Source: Citricoccus muralis (GTDB lineage: Bacteria > Actinomycetota > Actinomycetes > Actinomycetales > Micrococcaceae). Taken from it: 64,000 nucleotides of DNA. The stretch covers positions 2,604,001-2,668,000 of the forward strand of contig NZ_CP121252.1 of NCBI RefSeq assembly GCF_029637705.1, given 5' to 3'. Under the pieces are notes generated by a model. That model searched no databases. It saw only the letters and a list, made by a program, of their open reading frames with translations, and was not told where the DNA came from. Shown in pieces: positions 42,465 to 50,720 of the stretch (position 1 is the first letter of the stretch; every line of letters starts with the position of its first letter). A program made the translations under genes and the position numbers.

Positions 42465-42683
42465 CTAAGAAATCAGCTCGTCAGTGGCGATCAGATGTCG
42501 CTCCGGAGATGCGACGAGCTTCGATAACATCAATGCCCTGGCGATGAGTGCGCCCACCATAGCCAGGACACTGGCAAGCGCAGACTCTCCCCAACTGACG
42601 CTCAGCACTACCGCGAGCGTCATCAACAGCGCTGTGCTGATCCCCAGTACTGCATAGTTGGGTTTGCCGTGGCGAGTAGGCAT
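42465..42683 (-). CDS. Small membrane protein, two helices, unknown function
   Basis: A 72-residue protein with two predicted helices, AVLGISTALLMTLAVVLSVS and ALASVLAMVGALIARALML, joined by a short loop WGES, and a polar C-terminus. ATG 42683 has an AAGGAG-like site (gaaaggagcc) upstream. It is 30 bases downstream of the YdcZ-type gene on the same strand. No family recognised. Confidence 0.55.
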   Translation of the reverse strand: MPTRHGKPNYAVLGISTALLMTLAVVLSVSWGESALASVLAMVGALIARALMLSKLVASPERHLIATDELIS

Positions 42684-42713
42684 GCGATGGCTCCTTTCAG
42701 ATCGCTGCGAGAT

Positions 42714-43673
42714 TCAGACTAACCGGACGAGGATGACGCCGAGGGCCATCACCACCAGGGCGAGCAGTTGGGCGGGGACCACCGGTTTGCGCTGAACGTG
42801 GACCAGTCCGAAGTGGTCCACCAGCAGGCTGCCCGCCATCATGCCGAGCAACACCGCGACGACAGTGGCACCGGCGCCGATCTGCGGCACCAGGAACGCG
42901 TTGCCCGCCACGTAGAGCGAGCCGAGCACGCCACCGAGCCACATCCACCAGGGGTTGCGCCCTGCAGTTGGTCGCGTCAGCTGGAGGCGAGGCCGGGTGA
43001 CTAGCAGAATCATCAGTAGCACGACGACGCCGGTGGCGAAGGACACGGTGGAGGCCTTCAGCGAGGAGCCCAGCTCCTGACCGAGGTGTCCGTTGATCGC
43101 AGCCTGGGTGGCGAACATCGCCCCGGCGATCACCCCGGCACCGCGCCACCACCACAGGCTCCGGCCCTGCGACTCCGACGTCGTGTTGACTGGCTGAGAC
43201 GTCGCCGAGCGCAGTCTGCGGGCGGTCCGTTGGCCTACCAGCACCACGGCGAGCACACCGGCGAGCATGAGTAGCGCCCCGGCCACCCTGGTCAGCGTCA
43301 GGGGTGCTTCCGTGACTCCGAACCAGGCGAACTGGTCAACTAACAAACCCATCAGGATTTGCCCGGCCAGCGGAATGATCGCGGTCTGAACGGCGCCAAT
43401 TTTGGGGACCAGCAGCACGGACGTCGTCATCGCCACCACGCCCAGCGGTCCGCCCAGCCACGACCACCAGTCGAATCCGGCCGCCTCCGCGGGGTCGAAG
43501 AAGAGGCTCCGTTCCACGGACAGGGTCAGCACCGTCAGGAAGCTCAGGCCCACGGTGAACGACACCAGCGACATCACCCAAGGGCTGACCACCGCGGCGC
43601 GCAGGCGCGCGTTGATCCCGCCCTGGATGGGCAATAGGAAACCGGTGACGACACCGAGCAACAGCAGATTCAC
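42714..43673 (-). CDS. DMT-superfamily protein, tandem YdcZ (DUF606) domains
   Basis: A 319-residue protein of about ten helices starting at GTG 43673. The two halves each show a YdcZ/DUF606 repeat: VVTGFLLPIQGGINARLRAA with FDWWSWLGGPLGVVAMTTSV, and VIAGAMFATQAAINGHLGQE with NPWWMWLGGVLGSLYVAGNA. Most YdcZ proteins have a single domain of about 150 residues, so this is a natural internal duplication and fusion. Substrate unknown; the superfamily exports small metabolites. It lies 38 bases downstream of the TetR gene, perhaps in its transcript. Confidence 0.85.
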   Translation of the reverse strand: MNLLLLGVVTGFLLPIQGGINARLRAAVVSPWVMSLVSFTVGLSFLTVLTLSVERSLFFDPAEAAGFDWWSWLGGPLGVVAMTTSVLLVPKIGAVQTAIIPLAGQILMGLLVDQFAWFGVTEAPLTLTRVAGALLMLAGVLAVVLVGQRTARRLRSATSQPVNTTSESQGRSLWWWRGAGVIAGAMFATQAAINGHLGQELGSSLKASTVSFATGVVVLLMILLVTRPRLQLTRPTAGRNPWWMWLGGVLGSLYVAGNAFLVPQIGAGATVVAVLLGMMAGSLLVDHFGLVHVQRKPVVPAQLLALVVMALGVILVRLV

Positions 43674-43711
43674 ACCAGCTACCGTATACCGCCGACCGCA
43701 GAGTTCGCGGA

Positions 43712-44254
43712 TCAGGCGTCGTCGGGAATCATCTCCAGGATCCGCTGAGACAGCACGGCCCGCTGCTCCTCGCTCAGAGCCGGGGTGTGCACGTAGTCGT
43801 GGAGCCAGAGCCCGTCGGCAAGGAGTTGAACGAGGTAGGCCTGCTGGCGCAGGTCGTCGTCCTCGATCCCCTCAATGTCCGGGGACCAACGGCGTTCGAC
43901 CTCGAGCCAGTATTCGTCGAACTCGGGGTGGCTGCGGGCGTCGATTTCTAACAGCAGCTCGGCTTTGGTGGCCGGGCGGGTCAGAGAGATCACCATTGCC
44001 CGCAACCGGCGCGCCTGAGACACCTCGTGCGCCGGTCCACCGGCGGCGGCGATGAGCTCGGCTTCCCAGTTCGCAGCCATGTACTCGTGCAGTGCTCGCA
44101 AGATCGCGTCGCGGGAGGGGAAGTGGTAGATGATGCCGGATTTCGACATGCCGGAGGCTTCCGCCAGCGACTCATAGGAGATCGCCTCCAGTCCTTCGGC
44201 CTCGATCAGCTCAATGGCTCGTTGCAGAATGCTCTCGCGCTTGCTCGTCCTCAA
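43712..44254 (-). CDS. TetR-family regulator (TTG start inside the upstream MFS gene)
   Basis: A 180-residue TetR protein. The start was set at TTG 44254, which has an AAGGGAG site ten bases upstream; it lies inside the 3 prime end of the MFS gene (44-base overlap). N-terminal HTH: ILQRAIELIEAEGLEAISYE then SLAEASGMSKSGIIYHFPSR, a standard TetR recognition helix. The ligand domain includes LLEIDARSHPEFDEYWLEVE. Transcribed with the MFS pump, and probably binding the perfect palindrome at 45741-45766 in front of it. Confidence 0.88.
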   Translation of the reverse strand: MRTSKRESILQRAIELIEAEGLEAISYESLAEASGMSKSGIIYHFPSRDAILRALHEYMAANWEAELIAAAGGPAHEVSQARRLRAMVISLTRPATKAELLLEIDARSHPEFDEYWLEVERRWSPDIEGIEDDDLRQQAYLVQLLADGLWLHDYVHTPALSEEQRAVLSQRILEMIPDDA

Positions 44255-45740
44255 CAGCGACGGCTCCCTTCGGGTTGTCTCGGAAACAGTATGCCGTGAT
44301 GGCGGCGGAGAGCACAGCCACCGCGGCAACGATGATGAGCACCGTCAGGTACGCGGTATCGTAGGCTCCCACCGCCGCAGCACCGTGCACGGCATGATCC
44401 ACCCCGTGGTCGACGTCGTGCGCCACCGCCTCCGGGGCGTTCAGCGCATAGACCAGCGGCATCAGACTGCCCAGCACCGCCACCGAGATCAGGGTGCCGA
44501 ACTCATAGGAAACCTCCTCGACGGACGCGGCCATGCCGGCGCGGCTGCGCGGAGCCGAACCCATGATGGCGGTCGAGGCCACGGAAGCAGCCAGCCCGCC
44601 GCCCATGCCCACAAGCATCAGCGACACCACGAACATCCACAGCGGGGCGGACGCGATGAAGGCCAGAATCGCTCCGGTCAGCCCCAGCGCCATCAGGGTG
44701 AACCCTCCGGAGATCAACGGGAGGAAGCCCAACCGGTGCAGGTTCGCCCCGCCCAACACCGCCATCGGAATGGCGGGCACGGCCACGGATGCAACGAGCA
44801 GCCCGGCCTCGAGCGGGGAGAAATCCGCCACCGTCTGGAAACGCTGGGTGGTCATCAGCTCGGTGCCGGACATGATGACCATCATCAGCCCAGCCGCCAG
44901 CACGCCGCCGGTGAAAATGCGGTTCTTGAAGATACCGAACACCAGCAGCGGCTCGGTGAGGCGCTGCTGCCGGCGGACAAAGAGGACCGCGCCGACGACG
45001 CCAAGCACCAGCCCGGCGGCCAGCACGATTCCGGAGCGGTTGGCGTTGGCGACCTCCTTGATGCTCAGCACCAGGCCGACCATCGCCGCCATGGCCCACA
45101 CCGAGGAGACGGCGTCCCAGTGCTTGGCCGGGTTGGCGAGATTCGGCGGGGCAATCAGCGCGGTGAAGATCAGGATGAGCACCACCACCGGCACGTTGAT
45201 CAGAAACACCGAGCCCCACCAGAAGAACTCGAGCAGTAGTCCGCCCATCACCGGTCCCATCGCGGCGCCCACTACAGCCACGGAACCCCAGATGCCGATG
45301 GCGGTGTTGCGCTCTCGCTCGTCGGTGAAGGTAATACGAATCAGCGCCAGGGTGGCCGGCATCATGGTGGCCGCGCCCACTCCGAGCAGGGCGCGGGCGG
45401 CCACCAGGAACCAGGCGCTGGGCGAGAACGCCGCGGCCAGCGAGCCGAGCCCGAAGAGAATCACTCCGAGGGTGAAAATGCGCCGGTGCCCGATGCGGTC
45501 ACCCAGGGTGCCGGTGCCCAGCAGCAGCCCGGAGAGCACCAGCGGGTAGGCGTTGATGATCCACAGCGACTGGGTGGCGGTGGTATCGAGCTGATCGCGT
45601 AGCTCGGGCAGGGCGGTGTAGAGGATCGAGTTGTCGGCGCCGACCAAGAAGAGTCCGGCACTGATCACGACGAGGAACGTCCAGCGCTGAGCCGCACTCG
45701 TGGGCGCGGTGGCGTGCGGTGAAAGAGCTTGCATGCCCAT
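44211..45740 (-). CDS. MFS multidrug transporter, 14-helix DHA2 (QacA/SmvA/LfrA-like)
   Basis: A 509-residue protein with about 14 helices. DHA2 motifs: DTTATQSLWIINAYPLVLSG, motif A GTLGDRIGHRRIFTLGVILF, helix 5 motif C-like GIWGSVAVVGAAMGPVMGGL with the following FFWWGSVFLINVPV. Such pumps expel cationic dyes, quaternary compounds or fluoroquinolones by proton exchange. A hydrophilic His/Asp-rich loop (HDVDHGVDHAVHG) sits near the C-terminus. Transcribed from a promoter with a palindromic operator and coupled to the tetR gene. Confidence 0.92.
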   Translation of the reverse strand: MGMQALSPHATAPTSAAQRWTFLVVISAGLFLVGADNSILYTALPELRDQLDTTATQSLWIINAYPLVLSGLLLGTGTLGDRIGHRRIFTLGVILFGLGSLAAAFSPSAWFLVAARALLGVGAATMMPATLALIRITFTDERERNTAIGIWGSVAVVGAAMGPVMGGLLLEFFWWGSVFLINVPVVVLILIFTALIAPPNLANPAKHWDAVSSVWAMAAMVGLVLSIKEVANANRSGIVLAAGLVLGVVGAVLFVRRQQRLTEPLLVFGIFKNRIFTGGVLAAGLMMVIMSGTELMTTQRFQTVADFSPLEAGLLVASVAVPAIPMAVLGGANLHRLGFLPLISGGFTLMALGLTGAILAFIASAPLWMFVVSLMLVGMGGGLAASVASTAIMGSAPRSRAGMAASVEEVSYEFGTLISVAVLGSLMPLVYALNAPEAVAHDVDHGVDHAVHGAAAVGAYDTAYLTVLIIVAAVAVLSAAITAYCFRDNPKGAVAVEDEQAREHSATSH

Positions 45741-45766
45741 AACTGTACCAAACGTTCGGTACAGTT
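45741..45766. promoter_or_regulatory. TetR operator palindrome
   Basis: Nine-base perfect arms AACTGTACC (45741-45749) and GGTACAGTT (45758-45766) with an 8-base centre AAACGTTC, i.e. the ACC-n-ACGTT-n-GGT pattern of many TetR pump operators. It touches the start codon of the MFS gene, which fits autoregulated repression. Confidence 0.85.
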
Positions 45767-45805
45767 ATGAGCTCGAGGAAGGAGACGTTCGCCACCTGGA
45801 ACGGC

Positions 45806-46177
45806 TTAGCTGGGTGCGGATTTTTCGCGCTTCCAGTAGCCGCAGAAGGTGACATGCGACTTCGGAATCCCGCAGCCCTGGTCGATCATGGCGACCTCGG
45901 TACCGGGCTGCACCGCGACGGCCCAGGGGCCGGCCACGCCGTCGTCGCCGTGCACCAGGAAGTCCACGTCCGTTTCGGCCGGCAAACCCGGCGCGGCCTG
46001 GCGGAAGGCACGCACCGTGTAGCTCCGGATCACCGGACGCGTTCCTTGAGGCAGGGTGAGGTACTTGAGGTAGCCGCCCATGCCGAACCGCTGCGACATC
46101 CGCTCGAAACTGGAATTCTCGGACACCTGGGTGGTCACCAGCCCGGAGTCGGCGTGGGCGACGGTGATGTTGCTCAT
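45806..46177 (-). pseudogene. Siderophore-interacting protein with central part deleted
   Basis: A 123-residue frame from ATG 46177. The first about 95 residues are the FAD-binding beta domain of siderophore-interacting ferric reductases: YLKYLTLPQGTRPVIRSYTV, VDFLVHGDDGVAGPWAVAVQ, PGTEV. The sequence then jumps to an ending typical of the very C-terminus of the same family (IPKSHVTFCGYWKRE). About 130-150 residues, i.e. the whole NAD(P)H-binding half except its last strand, are missing, while the reading frame is kept. It cannot function as a normal SIP reductase; a residual flavin-binding role is conceivable. In-frame internal deletion is the simplest reading. Confidence 0.75.
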
Positions 46178-46338
46178 GGGACAGTCCTGTCTGATCGCTG
46201 GCCTCACGGATCACGCGGCGCGGTCATGACAGGACGTAGACCATCGGGCTCCCCTCCGCGATGGGCGTTGTCGTTGATGGTGCTCCTCCAGGGCGCCTTG
46301 AACAAGCCTCAGCGGCAAGCTAGTAGCGCGCTCAGGCG

Positions 46339-46527
46339 TCAGGACAGGTCATGGCGCAGCCCGTGGTAGATGGCGACGCCAAGGAACAAAACGATGGCGA
46401 GCCAGACGTTACCGGCGGCCTCCAGGAAGGGGCGGTCGAACATCCAGGCAACCAGGCCCACCATTCCGGCCACCGCCACGGCGTACAGACCTAGCACCAG
46501 GGCCAGGTAGGCGATTCGGTTCAGCAT
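46339..46527 (-). CDS. Small membrane protein, two helices
   Basis: A 62-residue product from ATG 46527, which has a GGGAGGA site upstream. Two hydrophobic helices (YLALVLGLYAVAVAGMVGLV and NVWLAIVLFLGVAIYH) flank a short loop with DRPF. It lies 30 bases downstream of the MFS gene on the same strand. No family recognised. Confidence 0.55.
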   Translation of the reverse strand: MLNRIAYLALVLGLYAVAVAGMVGLVAWMFDRPFLEAAGNVWLAIVLFLGVAIYHGLRHDLS

Positions 46528-46557
46528 CGTCACTCGTCCTCCCACCCACAGGGAAAC

Positions 46558-47682
46558 TCATGCCAGGGTCAGCACCGACACCAGGGCCGCACCCAGGCCC
46601 AGTCCGACATCGAAGATGATGTTCCAGGCCGCACTCATGCGGTCGGTTTGTAGCCGGGTGTGGGCCCGGCGCATCAGCACGGTGAGCACGGTAGTCTGCA
46701 CGATGCCCGAGGCCGCACCGATCAGGGCAGCGGCGATCATCACGGTGGCGGGGCCGGAGCCGACCATAAACCACGCGGACCCAACGGCGAGCACCGCCAG
46801 CGCGGCACCGGCCAGCACGCGGGCCGAGACGTGGTCGATGACGGCGCCGGTGGCCAGCCTGCCCAGCGCCACCGAGAACTGGGTGGTGGCGGTCGCGAGC
46901 ACGACCACCCAGGCGGCCGAGGTCAGAGCGAGCACGCTCATCGACGACAGCGCCACCGCGTAACAGGTGACGGCAATCAGGTGCCCGGTCAGCGCCACAC
47001 TGCTCAGCCACAACAGTGGACTCCGCGATACAGGCCTCCCACGGCGTTCCGTCGAAGATGCTGCGTCGTCGGTATCACCGACATCCGCCGCCTGCAGCGC
47101 CTCGCCGGCGTCGTGCCCCGAACCGACCTGTAGTTCCGCCGTACCGGCAGGGACCCTCACCAGCGTGGTCGCGGCCAGCCCGAGCCCGGACGCAATGCCG
47201 GCCATGGTCAGGGTGCCGCCGGGGCCCACCTGGGTGACCAGCAGCATGCCCAGCGGACCGCCGATCAGCCCGCCCACGGCGTTGGCGAACCCGAATAGCG
47301 CCAGGGCGGGGGCGATGCGCTCCGGCGCCACCACCTCTTTCGCCCAGGAGGTACAGGAGATCACGAACACCCCGAATCCAGCACCGAACAGCACGATGCC
47401 GGGCCAGTGGTCCAGCCAGGGCAACGCCACCGCCCCGGCCACCATCAACGCCAGCCCCAGCCGCACCGCACGCACCCGAGGCGTCAACCAGCGCCCGGCC
47501 CACACGATCACCGGCTGAATGAGCACCACCACGGCCATCAGCACCGCCACCAGGGTTCCCGGCGCCACCGAACCGCTCGAGAGAATCAGGGCCGCGCTCG
47601 GGTACACCCCAAAGAAGCAGGCGAATGCCGCCGCAGCGGTGAACGCGACTCCCACCTCGGGCCGCAGCGGTGCTCGCCTCAT
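46558..47682 (-). CDS. MFS transporter
   Basis: A 374-residue carrier with 11-12 predicted helices. Helix 4-5 region FGAGFGVFVISCTSWAKEVV and the second-half motif FSVALGRLATGAVIDHVSAR are MFS-like; a short charged central loop (DAGEALQAADVGDTDDAASS) separates the halves. Its ATG overlaps the TGA of the acetyltransferase gene by one base (TGATG). Substrate unknown. Confidence 0.8.
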   Translation of the reverse strand: MRRAPLRPEVGVAFTAAAAFACFFGVYPSAALILSSGSVAPGTLVAVLMAVVVLIQPVIVWAGRWLTPRVRAVRLGLALMVAGAVALPWLDHWPGIVLFGAGFGVFVISCTSWAKEVVAPERIAPALALFGFANAVGGLIGGPLGMLLVTQVGPGGTLTMAGIASGLGLAATTLVRVPAGTAELQVGSGHDAGEALQAADVGDTDDAASSTERRGRPVSRSPLLWLSSVALTGHLIAVTCYAVALSSMSVLALTSAAWVVVLATATTQFSVALGRLATGAVIDHVSARVLAGAALAVLAVGSAWFMVGSGPATVMIAAALIGAASGIVQTTVLTVLMRRAHTRLQTDRMSAAWNIIFDVGLGLGAALVSVLTLA

Positions 47683-48158
47683 CAGCGCCCGTACCGGTAT
47701 GGGTGGCTCCAGGGCCAGGCCACCGCAATCCAGTCCACTAACGCGAGCGCCAGCACTTCATCCAGGTGCGCGTGATCAGCGCGCACCCAGGACTGCACCG
47801 ATACGTCGCGCTCGGGCCGCCGGGCAGCCTCCGGAATCTCCGCGGCCGGGTACAGGTATACGCACCCCACCACCTCATCGGCCGGGTTCAGCACGGTGAA
47901 GGTGAATCCGCGCCGGGCCTCGAAGTCGCTCGCATGCCGTTCCAGGTCCGCCCGGTTCCGTTCCGGCGTCATCCCCTCCACCGGCGGCCACGACCCATCG
48001 GGATATCCCGGGGTGGCCCGAATGTGTTCCACGCTCGAGCTCCACGCCGCCAGGTCCGCCTCGTTGTGCTGCGGCCCCAGCGGCTCGAGCCGGAACTGCT
48101 CGGTGACCAGCGAGCGCGGCGGGTCGAAATCTGCGGGGAGGAACTCCTGCGGTGCCAT
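47682..48158 (-). CDS. GNAT-type N-acetyltransferase
   Basis: A 158-residue protein of the GNAT fold: N-terminal FRLEPLGPQHNEADLAAWSS, middle FTFTVLNPADEVVGCVYLYP forming the beta4-beta5 pair, and the VQSWVRADHAHLDEVLALAL segment near the acetyl-CoA site, where the usual Q/RxxGxG/A loop is weakly conserved. Acceptor unknown. It is the first gene of an acetyltransferase - MFS - small membrane protein group, divergent from the alcohol dehydrogenase. Confidence 0.75.
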   Translation of the reverse strand: MAPQEFLPADFDPPRSLVTEQFRLEPLGPQHNEADLAAWSSSVEHIRATPGYPDGSWPPVEGMTPERNRADLERHASDFEARRGFTFTVLNPADEVVGCVYLYPAAEIPEAARRPERDVSVQSWVRADHAHLDEVLALALVDWIAVAWPWSHPYRYGR

Positions 48159-48199
48159 GAACCGAGCATAGCCCCGAGGCCATCTGATAAACAGGAGGC

Positions 48200-49243
48200 A
48201 TGACGACGAACGCCACCGCCCTGATTGCCCCCTCCACCGGCGCCGCTTTCGAGCGCGGCCAGATCCCCCGTCGCGACCTCGGTGCCGACGATGTACGCAT
48301 CGCCATCGCCTACGCCGGAATCTGCCACTCCGATATTCACCAGGTTCGCAGCGAATGGGGCCCGGGCACCTTCCCCATGGTGCCCGGCCACGAGATCGCC
48401 GGTGTTGTCACCGAGGTCGGCCCGGAGGTCACCGACTTCCAGCCCGGCGACCGGGTGGGTGTCGGTTGTTTCGTGGACTCCTGCGGTGAGTGCGAACCGT
48501 GCCAGGCCAGCGAAGAGCAGTTCTGCACCCGCGGCACCGTGATGACCTACAACTCACAGGAGTATTCGGGTGAGCCCACCTACGGCGGCTACTCCACCGA
48601 AGTGGTGGTCCGCGCCGGCTACGTGCTGCGCATCCCCGAAGAGCTCAGCCTCGACGCCGCCGCTCCCCTGCTCTGCGCCGGCATCACCACCTACTCCCCG
48701 CTGCGGCACTGGAATGCCGGACCGGGCAAGCGCGTCGCCGTGGTAGGCATGGGTGGACTCGGCCACATGGCGGTCAAGTACGCTCACGCCCTGGGCGCCC
48801 ACGTCACCGTGCTCTCGCAGACCCGCTCCAAAGAAGACGACGGTCGCCGCTTCGGCGCCGATGACTACCGCGCTACCTCCGAAGACGGCACCCTGGAGTC
48901 GTTGCGAGGCAGCTTCGATTTGATCATCAACACCGTCTCCGCCGACGTCGATCTGGACGCCCTGCTCGCTACTCTCACCCTGGACGGGGTCCTGGTGTTC
49001 GTGGGCCTGCCCGAGAACCCGCAGTCGCTCTCCGTGTTCTCACTGACCTCCGCCCGGCGCGTGGTGACCGGGTCGAATATCGGTGGCATCCGTGAGACCC
49101 AGGAAATGCTGGACTTCTCCGCCGAGCACGGCATCGCTGCCGAGGTGGAAGTGATCTCCGCTGACGACGTCGACGCCGCCTACGAGCGGGTGCTGCGCTC
49201 CGATGTGCGCTACCGGTTCGTCATCGACGTCGACACCCTCTAA
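48200..49243 (+). CDS. Zinc-dependent NADP-type alcohol dehydrogenase, YahK/CAD-like
   Basis: A 347-residue medium-chain dehydrogenase. Catalytic zinc: Cys in [20 protein letters not shown] and His-Glu in [11 protein letters not shown]. Structural zinc: four cysteines in [20 protein letters not shown]. Rossmann motif: [20 protein letters not shown]. This set matches the YahK/cinnamyl-alcohol dehydrogenase group, which reduces a broad range of aldehydes with NADPH. Monocistronic on the plus strand. Confidence 0.93.
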   Translation: MTTNATALIAPSTGAAFERGQIPRRDLGADDVRIAIAYAGICHSDIHQVRSEWGPGTFPMVPGHEIAGVVTEVGPEVTDFQPGDRVGVGCFVDSCGECEPCQASEEQFCTRGTVMTYNSQEYSGEPTYGGYSTEVVVRAGYVLRIPEELSLDAAAPLLCAGITTYSPLRHWNAGPGKRVAVVGMGGLGHMAVKYAHALGAHVTVLSQTRSKEDDGRRFGADDYRATSEDGTLESLRGSFDLIINTVSADVDLDALLATLTLDGVLVFVGLPENPQSLSVFSLTSARRVVTGSNIGGIRETQEMLDFSAEHGIAAEVEVISADDVDAAYERVLRSDVRYRFVIDVDTL

Positions 49244-49253
49244 CTAAGCGCGG

Positions 49254-49452
49254 TCAGCCGTCCAGGTAGCGGAGACGCAGAGCGCGCCCGGTGCTGGCCA
49301 GCAGGGCGGCCAGCACCAGGGTTCAGTTCCCACCAGCGGAATCGCGGCATCGGATGACCGTCACCTGGCTCGATCTTGCGCGCCGCGCGGCGTCGTCGCC
49401 ATTCGGCGAAAACACTGGCGAGCGTAGCAAACCGAGATGACGCCTGCCTCGG
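49254..49452 (-). pseudogene. Remnant of a conserved actinobacterial membrane protein (ends kept, middle lost)
   Basis: On the minus strand an N-terminal piece without start codon reads SRFATLASVFAEWRRRRAAR followed by KIEPGDGHPMPRFRWWEL. A shift of frame leads to a C-terminal piece LVLAALLASTGRALRLRYLD ending at the TGA 49254-49256. I recognise both pieces as the two ends of one conserved actinobacterial hypothetical membrane protein of over 200 residues, so well over 100 residues and the frame were lost between them. The hairpin GGTGCTGGCC/GGCCAGCACC (49290-49317) lies in the C-terminal piece. Confidence 0.55.
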
Positions 49453-49455
49453 GGA

Positions 49456-50466
49456 TCAGGCGCCGTCGTTGAGCAGGTCTTCGATGGCAATCGGCTCGTC
49501 GATCAGACCAATCCGGTCGGAAATGTCAATGATCTGCTGCAGCGACTCCCGGTGATGCTCCTGCGGGAAGAGCGGGATGGTGGTCTTCTCCAGCGTCTCC
49601 GGCGAGGAGGTCGTGTACTCGGCGATCACCTCGCGTACGATCTCCGGGTTCTCCTCGGAGAACTGCTGCGACTCCTTCATGGCGGCAGCAAAAGCCTCAA
49701 CCAGATCCGGGTCACTCTCAATCAGGCCCTCGGTAGCGAAGTACCCGCCGATGGAGAGATCCTCCACGGGCTGCGAGAACGGCCCGAAAATGCGCTCCAG
49801 GCCGGCCTCGTCGCCGATCACGGCGAACGGATCGACCGCGGTGATCGCATCCACATTCCCGGCCTCCAGCTGCGGAACCATGTCCGGGAACGCCACTTCC
49901 ACGAAGTTGATGGAGTCAGCATCGCCACCCTCCTGCTCCATGCCCTCAGAGATCACGGAGTCGAAGATGTTGTTCAGCGTGTTGACGGCAACGGTCTTGC
50001 CTTCAAGGTCCGTGATGGACTCAATGCCGGAATCCGGGTTGACCATCACGGCAGCGAAGTCTTCCAGCTCGCTGCCGGTGGTCTGCGGACCGGTGGCGAC
50101 AATCTTAATCGGCAGACCACGGTCGCGCGCCACCACCAGGGAGGTCACGTTCGAGTAGCCAAAATCGAGGTCCCCGGACTGCACACCGGGCACGATGGCG
50201 GCGCCACCCTGGGCCTGAGTCAGCGTGAGGTCCAGGCCATGCTCCTCGAAGATTCCTTCGCGCTGACCCACGTAGATGGAGGCGACGTCACCGATCGGGA
50301 TCACACCCACCTCCACCGGAGTCAGCTCACCCTGTGCCTCGGCGGAAGCCTCTTCCTCGCCGCCGGAGGGAGAACCCTCACCACAAGCGGTCAGCAACAG
50401 TGCCCCGGCGCAGGTCAGGGCGGCGAATCCAGCGGTGCGTCGTTTCGACGTCGTCAACGTGAACAT
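49456..50466 (-). CDS. ABC transporter substrate-binding lipoprotein, SsuA/NMT1 type (paralogue 4)
   Basis: A 336-residue lipoprotein with lipobox LLTAC (ALLLTACGEGSPSGG). It is a close match to paralogue 1 throughout: VEVGVIPIGDVASIYVGQRE, GIFEEHGLDLTLTQAQGGAA, ATGPQTTGSELEDFAAVMV, GKTVAVNTLNNIFDSVISEG, QLEAGNVDAITAVDPFAVIG and the acidic end EDLLNDGA. No ABC membrane or ATPase gene is nearby, so it probably uses the permeases at 22.5-25.3 kb. Start ATG 50466 is preceded by AAGGAGAG. A CRP/GlxR-like site lies upstream. Confidence 0.92.
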   Translation of the reverse strand: MFTLTTSKRRTAGFAALTCAGALLLTACGEGSPSGGEEEASAEAQGELTPVEVGVIPIGDVASIYVGQREGIFEEHGLDLTLTQAQGGAAIVPGVQSGDLDFGYSNVTSLVVARDRGLPIKIVATGPQTTGSELEDFAAVMVNPDSGIESITDLEGKTVAVNTLNNIFDSVISEGMEQEGGDADSINFVEVAFPDMVPQLEAGNVDAITAVDPFAVIGDEAGLERIFGPFSQPVEDLSIGGYFATEGLIESDPDLVEAFAAAMKESQQFSEENPEIVREVIAEYTTSSPETLEKTTIPLFPQEHHRESLQQIIDISDRIGLIDEPIAIEDLLNDGA

Positions 50467-50536
50467 AGAGAGACTCTCCTTCAGTGGCTCCGGCCGGGCC
50501 GAAGTGATGCGAGTAGATGAGTGGTGAACGTTCTAT

Positions 50537-50552
50537 TGTGAGCATGAACACA
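50537..50552. promoter_or_regulatory. CRP/GlxR-like operator upstream of binding protein 4
   Basis: TGTGA-GCATGA-ACACA, nine of ten consensus positions, about 70 bases before the start codon, in an AT-rich promoter region shared with the divergent oxidoreductase. Confidence 0.5.
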
Positions 50553-50720
50553 TCGTGGCTTGAGTGTAAATCATTGAATATTCGGCGGCAATCACCCGTC
50601 TTCATAAATAGTTCGCATACCCCTGAATTGGGCACCCGGCTCGCCAGGATGGTTCGTCCCTCAGCGGACAACTAGCCCACGACATTGCGCCGGGTTCACG
50701 GCAGTGCCATCGTCAAATCC

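Noticed and set aside
49290-49317. Intrinsic terminator after the alcohol dehydrogenase
   Set aside because: The 10-base stem has an 8-base loop and no T-tract and lies in coding remains; a role as terminator is possible but not supported.
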